Assembly: GCA_964563155.1 (NCBI GenBank)
Contig: CAZLVL010000013.1
Span: 18,856-82,855 of the forward strand
Length of the DNA stretch: 64,000 nucleotides
DNA from: DUPQ01 sp964563155
Lineage (GTDB): Bacteria > Bacillota > Clostridia > DUPQ01
Direction of reading: 5' to 3'
Made by a program: the position numbers and the translations under genes. Positions 33,880 through 42,342 of the stretch are shown here, piece by piece. Below the pieces are notes generated by a model that had not been told where the DNA came from, made no database searches, and worked only from the letters and a program-made list of their open reading frames with translations. The first letter of the stretch is position 1. Every line of letters starts with the position of its first letter.

Positions 33880-34614
33880 TTATAATTCTAAGACTCTTCC
33901 ATCGGTAGATAAAGTTACTGTTTGCCAAGGAATCATCTTGTCACAAGCTCTTAAGGCCTCATGGGCAGCTCTTTCTAGACCTCCACAACAAGGTACCTCC
34001 ATTCTAACAATGGTTAAGCTCTTTATATCATTTTGTTTTAAAATCTCGGTTAACTTACCAGCATAGCTTCCTTCATCTAGTTTAGGACAACCAATTATGG
34101 TAACCCTATTTTTCATAAAGTCTTCATGGAAGTTGCCATAAGAAAAGGCAGAACAATCTGCAGCAACTAAAAGATGAGCCTGGTCAAAAAAGCCTGCTCT
34201 CATTGGAACCAGCTTCATTTGCACTGGCCATTGGGCTAGTTGACTTTCTGTATTGCCAAGATTGACACCTGTATTGGCACAAGGGCTTATTTCATTAGTT
34301 CTCATCTTTCTAGAGGCAGAACCTGGACAGCCTGAGGCTTGTGGAAGACTGGTTCTAGCCTTGGCTTCTCTTTTCATCTTTGCTTCTACTGCCTCTTTAT
34401 CAAAGGGGTCAGCCAACCTTTCTTCAAAGCTAATTGCACCTGTTGGACAAGCTGGCAAACAATTTCCTAAGCCATCACAATAGTCATCCCTAATAAGTTT
34501 CGCCTTACCATTTACCATGGCAATAGCACCTTCATTACAGGCTTGAGCGCAAAGAGTGCAACCGATGCATTTTTCTTCATCTATATTGATAATCTGTCTA
34601 TATATTTTTGTCAT
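33880..34614 (-). CDS. Hcp-associated 2[4Fe-4S] ferredoxin-domain protein
   Basis: A 244-residue iron-sulfur protein. The N-terminus (1-65) carries two [4Fe-4S] motifs, CIGCTLCAQACNEGAI and CDGLGNCLPACPTGAI. The remaining 180 residues form a separate domain (QAHLLVAADCSAFSYG, IGCPKLDEGSYAGKL, VRMEVPCCGGLERA) with conserved cysteines. Such proteins are commonly encoded with hcp in anaerobes and probably pass electrons to it. It is 90 bp upstream of the ferredoxin gene and divergent from the regulator at 34753. Confidence 0.88.
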   Translation of the reverse strand: MTKIYRQIINIDEEKCIGCTLCAQACNEGAIAMVNGKAKLIRDDYCDGLGNCLPACPTGAISFEERLADPFDKEAVEAKMKREAKARTSLPQASGCPGSASRKMRTNEISPCANTGVNLGNTESQLAQWPVQMKLVPMRAGFFDQAHLLVAADCSAFSYGNFHEDFMKNRVTIIGCPKLDEGSYAGKLTEILKQNDIKSLTIVRMEVPCCGGLERAAHEALRACDKMIPWQTVTLSTDGRVLEL

Positions 34615-34689
34615 TTGGATCCTTTCATGTAATATATTTTCCCAATTTTTACACCTTTGTTAGTTTAACAGTAGTCAGACAAAGAGTCT

Positions 34690-34703
34690 GTTGCATTTGC
34701 AAC
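34690..34703. promoter_or_regulatory. Putative Crp/Fnr-family operator GTTGCA-TT-TGCAAC
   Basis: A 14-bp dyad with TT centre lies between the divergent Fe-S gene (start 34614) and the regulator (start 34753). Its half-site spacing is typical of Crp/Fnr-type regulators, and the context (hcp cluster next to an HcpR-like regulator) supports it. A second dyad, CAGAC AAAGA GTCTG, is adjacent (34676-34690). Confidence 0.6.
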
Positions 34704-34752
34704 ATCTAGGAGGTAAAATATATTTATACCTTATGAAGGGAAGTGAAAACAT

Positions 34753-35436
34753 ATGCATACAGCAACCTTACCAAATACAGTGTATGATGCCCTAGCTAAA
34801 AATGTTCAGCTCTTTAAGGATATTGAGCCTGGAGAAATAAGGAAGATGATTGGCTGTTTAGGAGCTAAAAGTGTTTACTACAAGAAAAACGAAATTCTCC
34901 TGCTAACTCATGATAGATTAGAAAGTATTGGTCTAGTACTAGAGGGCTCTGTTTTAGTGACTACCGAAGACTTTATGGGAATGCGGTCAATCTTATCTGT
35001 AGTTTCTCAGTATGGAATATTTGCAGAGACCTTTGTTTGTGCAAATATAAGTAAGTCTCCTGTTACCATTACAGCAGCTGAAAACTCCACTATCATGTGG
35101 CTCAAATTTCCTGGTATGTTAAAAACTTGCGAAAAGTCCTGTGATTTTCATACCAAGCTCATTGAAAACATGATGAATCAATTGGCAGAAAGAAATTATC
35201 AGCTCCACCAAAAACTAGAGATCTTATCCCAAAGAAGTTTAAGAGATAGAATTCTAGCTTATCTTCACAATCATAAGCTACAAAATAGTAGCACTTCTTT
35301 TAGCATACCCTTGAGTAGAAATGAATTAGCAGACTATTTAAATGTAGATAGGGCTGCTCTTTCTAGAGAGTTGAGTAAAATGAAGGACCAAGGCATGATA
35401 GACTACAATATGAATAGATTTAAAATACTATATTAG
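34753..35436 (+). CDS. Crp/Fnr-family regulator (HcpR-like)
   Basis: A 227-residue regulator: an N-terminal effector-binding beta-roll (about 15-130; FKDIEPGEIRKMIGCLGAK, LVLEGSVLVTTEDFMGMRSIL), a dimer helix and a C-terminal HTH (SRNELADYLNVDRAALSRELSKMKDQGMID). It is divergent from the Fe-S/ferredoxin/hcp genes, the usual place of HcpR, the activator of hcp under nitrosative stress. There is no Fnr-type N-terminal cysteine cluster. Ligand (heme, NO) is not shown. The next gene starts 11 bp after its stop. Confidence 0.85.
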   Translation: MHTATLPNTVYDALAKNVQLFKDIEPGEIRKMIGCLGAKSVYYKKNEILLLTHDRLESIGLVLEGSVLVTTEDFMGMRSILSVVSQYGIFAETFVCANISKSPVTITAAENSTIMWLKFPGMLKTCEKSCDFHTKLIENMMNQLAERNYQLHQKLEILSQRSLRDRILAYLHNHKLQNSSTSFSIPLSRNELADYLNVDRAALSRELSKMKDQGMIDYNMNRFKILY

Positions 35437-35447
35437 GGAGAAAAACT

Positions 35448-37052
35448 TTGAAAATACAAATTATACAGCCCATGTATCCAAAAAATAACTTTACCAAGGA
35501 CCAGTCCTTTAACTATATTATCAAGTCTCTAAGAAGCATCCAAGAAGCTGATTTAATACTACTTCCTGAATACTCTAATGTGCCAGGTGCAGACAATTTT
35601 CAGGAGCTTTTGGATATGTATAAAAAGAATAATGATATTTTGCTAAAAGAAGTTGAAAGTACTGCAAAAAGACTTTCATCTTTAGTGGTAGTTAATGTAG
35701 TTAAAAAAAGAAAAGAAGATACCTTTACCAATACTAGCCTTTTATATAACAGACAAGGTCAATTGGTTTTTGAATATGATAAACAGCATCTAACCTATGG
35801 TGAAACCAAGGACCTTAAATTAGACCACTCCTATAAACACAGACAAGGTCCCCATAACAGATTTGAAATAGAGGGGATGCGTTTAGCCTTTTTAACCTGT
35901 TATGATGCATATTTTCTTTCCTACATTGAAAGTATTAGTGAATACAGACCTGATCTTATCTTAATGCCCTCCTACCAAAGAAGTGAGGATGCAGATTTAA
36001 TACTGGCCCAAAGCAAAATGATTGCTCAAAGATGTAATAGCTATTTACTTCGCTCTTCTTACTCTATGGAGGATAAATACAAGGGTGGTAGATCATTAAT
36101 ATGTGATACCTCTGGTAAAATACTAGGTGACTTAGAAGAAAAGGTGGGTCTTTTAACCTGTGATATAGACATTAGTAAAAAGAGCCTAAGGTCTAATGGA
36201 CATGGCCAAGCCCTCATAGCCTCAGACCTTTTTGTCTCTCAAGGGAAAACTCCTAGAGCCTATTCATCAGCTGGTTCTTTTATTGGCCTAAATGACAATG
36301 AAGCTCCTTATCCAAGACTTTGTGCCCATAGAGGCTTTTCAGACCTTTTACCTGAAAACAGTATTTTATCCATTGCCTCTGCCATTGCCCTAGGGGCCCA
36401 AGAAGTAGAGTTTGATTTATGGCCTACCTCAGATTATGAAATTATTGCTACCCATGACCCTTCTTTTTCACATGACCCAGAAAAAAGAGTTTGGCTATAT
36501 ACTTATGAGGAAATTTTAAAACTAGATGCTTCTTTTAATAAGTCAGAACTTTTAAAAGGCTTACAGTACAATACCTTTGAAGAGATCTTAAAAAAGTTTA
36601 ATAAGCAAACCATTATGAATATCCACATAAAAACTAAATACCACAAGGGCCAAAATGAATTTCCATATGATGAAAAAGCCTTTAAGATAATAGCTGATTT
36701 AATAGAAAAGTATGACTGCCAAGATTATGTATATATTGCAGGAGATGATGCTGTTATGGAGACTGCCTTGAAAATAGCACCTCACTTAAAACGTTGTTGT
36801 TTAGATGGTCAAAGAGACTATAGCCTTGTTGACAATGCCATAAAGTATAAGTGTCATAAACTTCAATTTTTCAAACCCTTCTTTAATCAAGAAATGATAG
36901 ATAAGGCAAAGAAAAACAATATTATCTGCAACATCTTCTATGCAGATGACCCTAAAGAAGCCTTGGATTATTTAGATATGGGAATTGATACAGTGCTTAC
37001 TAATAATTTCTTTTTAGTCCAAAAATATCTTAAAGAAAATAATCGCCTGTAA
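35448..37052 (+). CDS. Fusion of a nitrilase-family amidase and a glycerophosphodiester phosphodiesterase
   Basis: A 534-residue protein with two different hydrolases. Residues 1-270 are a carbon-nitrogen hydrolase with the Glu-Lys-Cys triad (LLPEYSN near 40, YDKQHLTYGE near 113, FLTCYDAYF near 148). Residues 285-534 are a GDPD: LCAHRGFSDLLPENS, EVEFDLWPTSD, ATHDPSF, and a C-terminal TNNFFLVQKYL. There is no signal peptide. The start codon is TTG with AGGGAG upstream. It follows the HcpR-like gene by 11 bp but shares no obvious function. The fusion suggests a substrate with an amide and a glycerophosphodiester group, such as N-acyl phosphoethanolamine head groups; this is inference. Confidence 0.85.
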   Translation: MKIQIIQPMYPKNNFTKDQSFNYIIKSLRSIQEADLILLPEYSNVPGADNFQELLDMYKKNNDILLKEVESTAKRLSSLVVVNVVKKRKEDTFTNTSLLYNRQGQLVFEYDKQHLTYGETKDLKLDHSYKHRQGPHNRFEIEGMRLAFLTCYDAYFLSYIESISEYRPDLILMPSYQRSEDADLILAQSKMIAQRCNSYLLRSSYSMEDKYKGGRSLICDTSGKILGDLEEKVGLLTCDIDISKKSLRSNGHGQALIASDLFVSQGKTPRAYSSAGSFIGLNDNEAPYPRLCAHRGFSDLLPENSILSIASAIALGAQEVEFDLWPTSDYEIIATHDPSFSHDPEKRVWLYTYEEILKLDASFNKSELLKGLQYNTFEEILKKFNKQTIMNIHIKTKYHKGQNEFPYDEKAFKIIADLIEKYDCQDYVYIAGDDAVMETALKIAPHLKRCCLDGQRDYSLVDNAIKYKCHKLQFFKPFFNQEMIDKAKKNNIICNIFYADDPKEALDYLDMGIDTVLTNNFFLVQKYLKENNRL

Positions 37053-37064
37053 GATAATACAGGC
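37045..37064 (+). terminator. Hairpin at the nitrilase-GDPD stop codon
   Basis: GCCTGTA AGATAA TACAGGC followed by TTTG. The stem includes the stop codon. It probably acts with the stronger hairpin at 37097. Confidence 0.5.
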
Positions 37065-37096
37065 TTTGTACTTTCTTTATTATTTACATAAAACAT

Positions 37097-37127
37097 AAAA
37101 CCCTATTTTTAATAGAAATAGGGTTTT
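37097..37127. terminator. Bidirectional intrinsic terminator
   Basis: AAAACCCTATTT / AAATAGGGTTTT, 12-bp perfect stem with a seven-base loop and T-runs on both sides. It sits between the convergent nitrilase-GDPD and D-lyxose isomerase genes. Confidence 0.9.
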
Positions 37128-37144
37128 TAAAGTCCAAATAAAAT

Positions 37145-37681
37145 CTACTCTAAAGTAGGAACCCTTTGGATATTGGGATTTCTAAAGTGGTCACACTCAT
37201 CATAAGAGGTGGTGGAAAACTCAGAAATAACCGCTCCATCTTTATCAGCTTGGAACCAGTGCCAGGTGTTGGGATAAAGGGTATACTGGTCTCCTGGATT
37301 TAAAACTATTTCATTAAAAACAGTATAGTGCTCATCAGGAATTCTAGCTGAAACTTTATCTACAGGCTCACCTTCTACATATAAATAAACTCTTCCATAT
37401 CTAACTCTAAAGGTTTCTTCTTTTCCCTTGTAATTTTTATCATCTATAGGGGCATGGACATGTTCTGGACAGGTTTGATAGGGGTGTAAAACCATTTCTT
37501 TTGCACAGGTGGTTTCTGTATTAACATAGGTAACAATGCTCAAACCAGACACATAAAAATCATTTAAACCAAAATCTGCTATTTCAATATTTTCTTTCTC
37601 TTCATCTGTTAGCACAATATGGGCTTTTTCATACATTTCTAAAGCCTTATCTTTAGCTATTTTTATATCTTTTGCCTTCAT
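37145..37681 (-). CDS. D-lyxose ketol-isomerase family cupin
   Basis: A 178-residue cupin of the D-lyxose isomerase family, which interconverts D-lyxose (or D-mannose) and the ketose. The metal site shows in HPYQTCPEHVHAPI (His pair), GKEETFRVRYGRVYLYVEG (Glu) and YPNTWHWFQA (His). The start is taken at ATG 37681: AAGGAGG lies six bases upstream, whereas two earlier in-frame starts lie on or before it. It is a single-gene unit, converging on the nitrilase-GDPD gene. Confidence 0.85.
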   Translation of the reverse strand: MKAKDIKIAKDKALEMYEKAHIVLTDEEKENIEIADFGLNDFYVSGLSIVTYVNTETTCAKEMVLHPYQTCPEHVHAPIDDKNYKGKEETFRVRYGRVYLYVEGEPVDKVSARIPDEHYTVFNEIVLNPGDQYTLYPNTWHWFQADKDGAVISEFSTTSYDECDHFRNPNIQRVPTLE

Positions 37682-37896
37682 ATTCATCCTCCTTGTCATA
37701 AAATGATTTTATGTCAGCACACATCTTTAGTCAACAGAGGAAGATTGGACTTTATCTACTTTTTAAATCTCTTTTACTAAATATCAAAGCTTGTATTGTG
37801 CTGAATTCTTTGAATTAATCAACTATAATATATGTGTAGATATATTAACCATATAAATACTTAAGTAAGCCACCGATATATGTATTAGCACAGATT

Positions 37897-38484
37897 ATGA
37901 TAAATAAGGAAATAGCTAGGAAAATGACCAAAACTATTGAGACAGAAAGACTCATTTTAAGAAAGTTTAAATATTATGACTTGGAAGACCTATATGAATT
38001 TGGAAAAAATCCCTTTGTTGGTCCTAATGCTGGTTGGCCTCCTCATTCTTCTATTCTTGAAAGCAAGGCCTATCTAGATGTCTTCATAAAATATGATAAT
38101 GTTTGGGCTATTGAGTACAAGGCCAATAAGAAGGTTATAGGTACAATAGGCCTACATGAGGACCTATTAAGAACCACAGTAAAAAACCTAAACAGTAGAT
38201 GCCTTGGCTATGCCCTATCCTACAATTTCTGGGGCCTAGGCATAACCACTGAGGCTGTTTTAGCTATAATAGATTATGCCTTTACATCCATGAATTTAGA
38301 CATTATTGCTGTGGACCATTATGTAGAAAATACAAGGTCAAAAAGGGTTATTGAAAAAGCTGGATTCAAATATGAAGGCACCTTAAGAAAGGCTAAAAGG
38401 TCCTATGACAACAAGCCAAAAGACATTATGTGCTACTCTCTTTTAAAAAAAGAGTGGGAGCAAAACAAAAATATCAGTACTTAA
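37897..38484 (+). CDS. RimJ/RimL-type GNAT acetyltransferase
   Basis: A 195-residue GNAT. TIETERLILRKFKYYDLEDLYEF is the usual RimJ/L start; GYALSYNFWGLGITTEAVLAIIDYAF binds acetyl-CoA; NTRSKRVIEKAGFKYEGTLRKAKR closes the fold. These enzymes acetylate protein N-termini or small amines. The ATG at 37897 has no clear ribosome binding site; the second Met (37924), after AGGAAA, may be the real start. It forms a possible unit with the small membrane protein 64 bp downstream. Confidence 0.85.
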   Translation: MINKEIARKMTKTIETERLILRKFKYYDLEDLYEFGKNPFVGPNAGWPPHSSILESKAYLDVFIKYDNVWAIEYKANKKVIGTIGLHEDLLRTTVKNLNSRCLGYALSYNFWGLGITTEAVLAIIDYAFTSMNLDIIAVDHYVENTRSKRVIEKAGFKYEGTLRKAKRSYDNKPKDIMCYSLLKKEWEQNKNIST

Positions 38485-38548
38485 GCCTTATCTCCCTATG
38501 TGGATATCTTTGATTGACTTATATAAGTTTGACCTATAAAATCCTTTT

Positions 38549-38980
38549 ATGAAGAAAAATAATACAAATCCAAGAACTGAAAAACTTAAAAGACAATATA
38601 TTATCCATATAGCTCTTTATGCCTTTATTTTTAATATGTTACCCCTAGTAGCTATAGCCTTAAACCAGCCAGGTATCTTAGTGTTTTTACTCCTCCTAGG
38701 CTTTCCCTTAGCTTGCTTTGTAGCTTCTTTGGTTTTTGGTATTTTTAATGGTTACAAGTGGATATATACAATTTTCCCACCCCTACTCTTTCTTCCATCA
38801 GTCTTCATCTTCTATAACTTTACAGCCCTTCCCTATACCTTGATATATTTTCTTGCCACAAACATTGGCATAGGAGCAGGTACATATTTTGCATATGCCT
38901 TTTCTAGAAAGAAAAAAGGTGATACAAATGTTAAGGTTAAGAACAAGCCTAAAGTAGAAACTAAAATTAAAAGAAAATAA
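38549..38980 (+). CDS. Small four-helix membrane protein of unknown function
   Basis: A 143-residue protein with four predicted membrane helices (about 22-42, 46-66, 71-92, 95-115) and short charged ends (Lys/Arg-rich C-terminus, KKKGDTNVKVKNKPKVETKIKRK in two pieces). I do not recognise a family. The ribosome binding site is weak. A terminator hairpin follows at 39006. Confidence 0.6.
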   Translation: MKKNNTNPRTEKLKRQYIIHIALYAFIFNMLPLVAIALNQPGILVFLLLLGFPLACFVASLVFGIFNGYKWIYTIFPPLLFLPSVFIFYNFTALPYTLIYFLATNIGIGAGTYFAYAFSRKKKGDTNVKVKNKPKVETKIKRK

Positions 38981-39005
38981 TATAAAAGAACTTTGGATAA
39001 GAAAA

Positions 39006-39037
39006 ACCCCATAAGTTTACTTGTCCAACTTTGGGGT
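39006..39037. terminator. Terminator hairpin between convergent genes
   Basis: ACCCCA / TGGGGT with an inner AGTT/AACT pairing, followed by ATTTTAATT on the plus strand and preceded by AAAAA for the minus strand. It ends the small membrane protein gene, and possibly the c-di-AMP receptor gene on the other strand. Confidence 0.65.
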
Positions 39038-39083
39038 ATTTTAATTATTCTTATCTTTTATTTATTGCTATATTAATGTATCT

Positions 39084-39419
39084 TTATTTCAGTTTAACTT
39101 TCTTATCAACATTAAGAACAAATATTGAAGCACCACCAACAGTTACTTCTTCTGGTAGGCTATCATTTTGCAAACCATTGCCAAAGGAGGCTGTAGAGGG
39201 GGCTGGTTTTTTTCTAGTCTTGCAGTGCTCAGATAATATCTCTATAACCTTATCGGTTTTGTCTTCTTCTACACCAATTAAAAAGGTAGTATTTCCCACC
39301 ATTAAAAATCCTCCAGTGGTGGATAATTTTGTTACAGAAAAACCTGCATCGGTTAAGGCCGAAGCAGCAATATTACTGTCATCATTATTTACAATTGCTA
39401 ATATTAATTTCATAGGCAT
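39084..39419 (-). CDS. Cyclic-di-AMP receptor of the PII-like DarA/PstA family
   Basis: A 111-residue PII-like trimer protein. KLILAIVNNDDSNIAASALTDAGF and STTGGFLMVGNTTFLIGVEED are the DarA/PstA hallmarks for c-di-AMP binding (Thr, Gly and Phe residues of the T/B loop). C-terminal GGASIFVLNVDKKVKL closes the fold. Its output is unknown in most species. It lies 20 bp downstream of the DUF1854 gene, so it may be co-transcribed with the ABC exporter genes. Two in-frame ATGs (39419, 39413) are possible. Confidence 0.9.
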   Translation of the reverse strand: MPMKLILAIVNNDDSNIAASALTDAGFSVTKLSTTGGFLMVGNTTFLIGVEEDKTDKVIEILSEHCKTRKKPAPSTASFGNGLQNDSLPEEVTVGGASIFVLNVDKKVKLK

Positions 39420-39442
39420 TTTCTCCCTCTTTACTAATTATA

Positions 39443-39931
39443 TCACACATAAGCAGATAATTTCTGCTTGCTAGACTTGTCTAGGTTGTCATAGTTTTCA
39501 ATCTCATACCGGTTATCATTATTGTCTCTAAAGAGTATTCTGGTTTGGTGAATAAGCTTAATGTCATTATATCTATGCCAGATTTCAAACTTTCTTTCAC
39601 CTTTGTCGGTTAGTACATGCATATTAATGTTTCCACTAATCTCTTTAACCTCTATAATCTTAAGGATTTTAGGAATTCTATAATACTCGTCTAAACAGTC
39701 CTCTATTGCCTTTTTAGAATCTTCCATTAAAGTGTCTAGATTTCTAATGATAGCAACTTCCTTTTCATCTTGATCTAAAAGAGTAATGTACTTTCTAAGA
39801 CCTGATATGGGAAAAAGTCTTCTAGGCTCAAGATTGAAAAATAGTCGACCGTCATACATCTTAACATCCACATGGGTCAAGTCTTTTCTTGTAATCATAG
39901 CATTATCATATTCAATATAGGGGGTATTCAT
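39443..39931 (-). CDS. DUF1854-family protein paired with an ABC exporter
   Basis: A 162-residue protein of the DUF1854 family (YIEYDNAMITRKDLTHVDVKMYDGRLFFNLEPRRLFPISG, here in two parts, about 5-45; EVAIIRNLDTLMEDSKKAIEDCL; RVLFRDNNDNRYEIENYDNL near the end reads TRILFRDNND). DUF1854 proteins are typically encoded next to an ABC exporter, in some bacteria near cyanophycin genes. The start is at ATG 39931 with AAGGAGG six bases before it; the longer reading begins with TTG. It begins 10 bp after the ABC stop codon. Function unknown; probably a partner of the exporter. Confidence 0.8.
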   Translation of the reverse strand: MNTPYIEYDNAMITRKDLTHVDVKMYDGRLFFNLEPRRLFPISGLRKYITLLDQDEKEVAIIRNLDTLMEDSKKAIEDCLDEYYRIPKILKIIEVKEISGNINMHVLTDKGERKFEIWHRYNDIKLIHQTRILFRDNNDNRYEIENYDNLDKSSKQKLSAYV

Positions 39932-39941
39932 AGCATCCTCC

Positions 39942-42203
39942 TTATTCAAACTTCTCGTCTTCTTTTGCCTTTTGTAGCTTAGAAGACATGGCTTGTATTT
40001 CTATTAACTTGTAGTACTTACCCTTAAGTGCTAGTAGTTCTTCTGGACTTCCCGCTTCAATAATCTCTCCTTCGTCTAAGACCAAGATCTTGTTGGCCTT
40101 TCTTAAGGTGGATAATCTGTGGGCAATCATTAGGGTAGTTCTGCCAGCTATTAATCTTTCAATAGCTTCTTGAATTAAAAGCTCAGTTTCAGAGTCCACT
40201 GCAGCGGTGGCTTCATCAAAAATCATAATACCTGGATTTCTTAAAACAGCTCTGGCAATGGAAACTCTTTGTCTTTCCCCACCAGATAATCCAGTTCCTC
40301 TTTCTCCTAATACTGTGTCATAGCCGTCAGGAGTTTTTATAATAAAGTTATGGGCATTGGCAATTTTTGCTGCATTGATGACTTGTTCTACTGAAGCATT
40401 TTCAGAACCATAAGCTATATTGTTAAAAATTGAATCATGGAACATCATAGGCTCTTGTTGCACATAGCCAATTTGAGACCTGTAAAATTCCATATCAATC
40501 TCTCTAATATCCTCACCATCCATAAGGATACGACCTTCATAGTTGTCATAGTAGCGCATTATTAAGTTAATGAGAGTAGACTTACCAGAACCGGTAGTTC
40601 CCACTATACCTACAATATCTCCAGGCTCTATGGTCAGATTAATATTTTTTAGGGTCATCTTTGTTCTATCAAAGGAAAAGTCAACATCTTCAAACTCAAT
40701 CTTTCCTCTTAATCTGTCAGGATGCTTGCCTTTTCCTAGGTCTTGTTCAGGTTGGGCATCTATAATATCAAAGACTCTTTCTGCTGATGCAACAGCTGCT
40801 TGAACTGAGTCATTAAAGTTGGCAAAGAAGTTAACAGGTCCATAAAACATGGCTGTGTAGGATATGAAAGAAACCAAAAGACCTAGAGATAAGCCTCCTT
40901 GGCTATCTATTACCCATTTACCTCCAACTCCCCAAATTAACAAAGAACCTAGGGTTACAAAAAATCCTACTAGGTGGGGAAACAAGGTAGTTATTTTCGC
41001 AGACTCAATATCTGTCTTTAACCACTCTTGATTATATCTATCAAATTTACCAATTGCTTTTTTCTCATTGGTAAAAGCCTTTATAACTCTAACTCCAGGA
41101 ATGGTATCTGTTAGTATTGATGAGACTGCAGCCCACTTTCTCCATATCCTTCTGTAATAGGGTAAAATCTTTTTACCAAATATTCTTGATCCTGTTACAA
41201 CCAAGGGAACAGGTATTAAGGATAAAAGGGTTAATCTCCAATCCATAACAAACATAATGACAATAATCCCAATTAGTAAGAAAAACTGGACCACTACCTC
41301 TTGGGTTATTCTCATGGTAAAGCCTTGCAAGGTGGAGGTATCATTACTAATTCTAGTTATAACTGAGCCGGTAGAGGTCTTATCATAAAAGCGCATAGGT
41401 AGGTATTGAGCCTTAGCATATATGTCACTTCGTAGGCTAGCAACAATCCTATCTCCTCCAACCCTTAGCAAATATGCCCTTATAGTCCCTATAAAATACT
41501 GGATAACATAGGCTCCTAAAAGAATAAAGACAACATTTAGCAGCATCTTTTTATCACTATTAGGTATAACTTCATCCACCATCATTTTAGTAATGTAGGG
41601 TGGAACAAGAGTCATTGCTGTAGTAATTAAAGAGAGTATAAGGGAGATGGTTAAAAGAGTAGAGTGTGGCTTAATGTACTTTAATAACTTTTGGGCAATC
41701 TTCCCCTTAGACTGGCAGTGTAAGCAGTCTGCTCCTTCTCTTACTAAGGGCCTTTGGCACTTAGGACAGGTCTTTAATTGTTTTTCAAAAACTGCCCCAA
41801 TAAAGTCCAAGGCTCTTTCTAAAGTTTGGCCTTCTTTTAGTCTTTCCATAAAGTCTATAGAAGATTCAGCTAAACCTGCTATGGCATAGGTAAAGCGGAA
41901 GAAGTCAATTTTTTCCTCTCCCTTTTCTATAACCATAATGGCATTACCATAAAACCTCTTTATATATGCCTTATCAATAGTTGAAAAGGATATATGCATA
42001 AGTTTATCTTTATGCTTTTCATCAAAAGAATAAAAAGAATCTTTAGTTACAGCCAAAACAGAATCATTGTAGTGACCATCTAAAGATAAATCACCTACAA
42101 TAAAGAACAGCACTTGGTCATAGATTTTTAAATCTTGCAACTTAGAAATAATACTATTTGATATAGGTTTATTGGTTAATATGTGTTCGATATCGTCTCC
42201 CAT
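39942..42203 (-). CDS. ABC exporter with N-terminal PH-like and zinc-ribbon regions
   Basis: A 753-residue type I ABC half-exporter with an unusual N-terminus. Residues 1-135 look like a beta-rich, PH-like domain. CPKCQRPLVREGADCLHCQ (about 145-164) is a four-Cys zinc ribbon. Six membrane helices follow (about 180-465), then the ATPase: Walker A GTTGSGKST, Q-loop GYVQQEPMMF, LSGGERQR, IMIFDEATAAVD, H-loop MIAHRLSTLR. Exporters of this kind travel with DUF1854. It is first in an operon with DUF1854 and probably DarA. AGGAGGT lies before the ATG. Substrate unknown. Confidence 0.85.
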   Translation of the reverse strand: MGDDIEHILTNKPISNSIISKLQDLKIYDQVLFFIVGDLSLDGHYNDSVLAVTKDSFYSFDEKHKDKLMHISFSTIDKAYIKRFYGNAIMVIEKGEEKIDFFRFTYAIAGLAESSIDFMERLKEGQTLERALDFIGAVFEKQLKTCPKCQRPLVREGADCLHCQSKGKIAQKLLKYIKPHSTLLTISLILSLITTAMTLVPPYITKMMVDEVIPNSDKKMLLNVVFILLGAYVIQYFIGTIRAYLLRVGGDRIVASLRSDIYAKAQYLPMRFYDKTSTGSVITRISNDTSTLQGFTMRITQEVVVQFFLLIGIIVIMFVMDWRLTLLSLIPVPLVVTGSRIFGKKILPYYRRIWRKWAAVSSILTDTIPGVRVIKAFTNEKKAIGKFDRYNQEWLKTDIESAKITTLFPHLVGFFVTLGSLLIWGVGGKWVIDSQGGLSLGLLVSFISYTAMFYGPVNFFANFNDSVQAAVASAERVFDIIDAQPEQDLGKGKHPDRLRGKIEFEDVDFSFDRTKMTLKNINLTIEPGDIVGIVGTTGSGKSTLINLIMRYYDNYEGRILMDGEDIREIDMEFYRSQIGYVQQEPMMFHDSIFNNIAYGSENASVEQVINAAKIANAHNFIIKTPDGYDTVLGERGTGLSGGERQRVSIARAVLRNPGIMIFDEATAAVDSETELLIQEAIERLIAGRTTLMIAHRLSTLRKANKILVLDEGEIIEAGSPEELLALKGKYYKLIEIQAMSSKLQKAKEDEKFE

Positions 42204-42342
42204 ACTTTTACCTCCTTAAACCCCATGGCGCAATTATCGGTTAAGCCTGACAAAAAGTCAACTAGCAATTTGCCTATTCTTGTTAATAATCCTACATTTT
42301 GATAGAATCCCCTTATTGAAAATATTTGTATGGGGTGTACTT

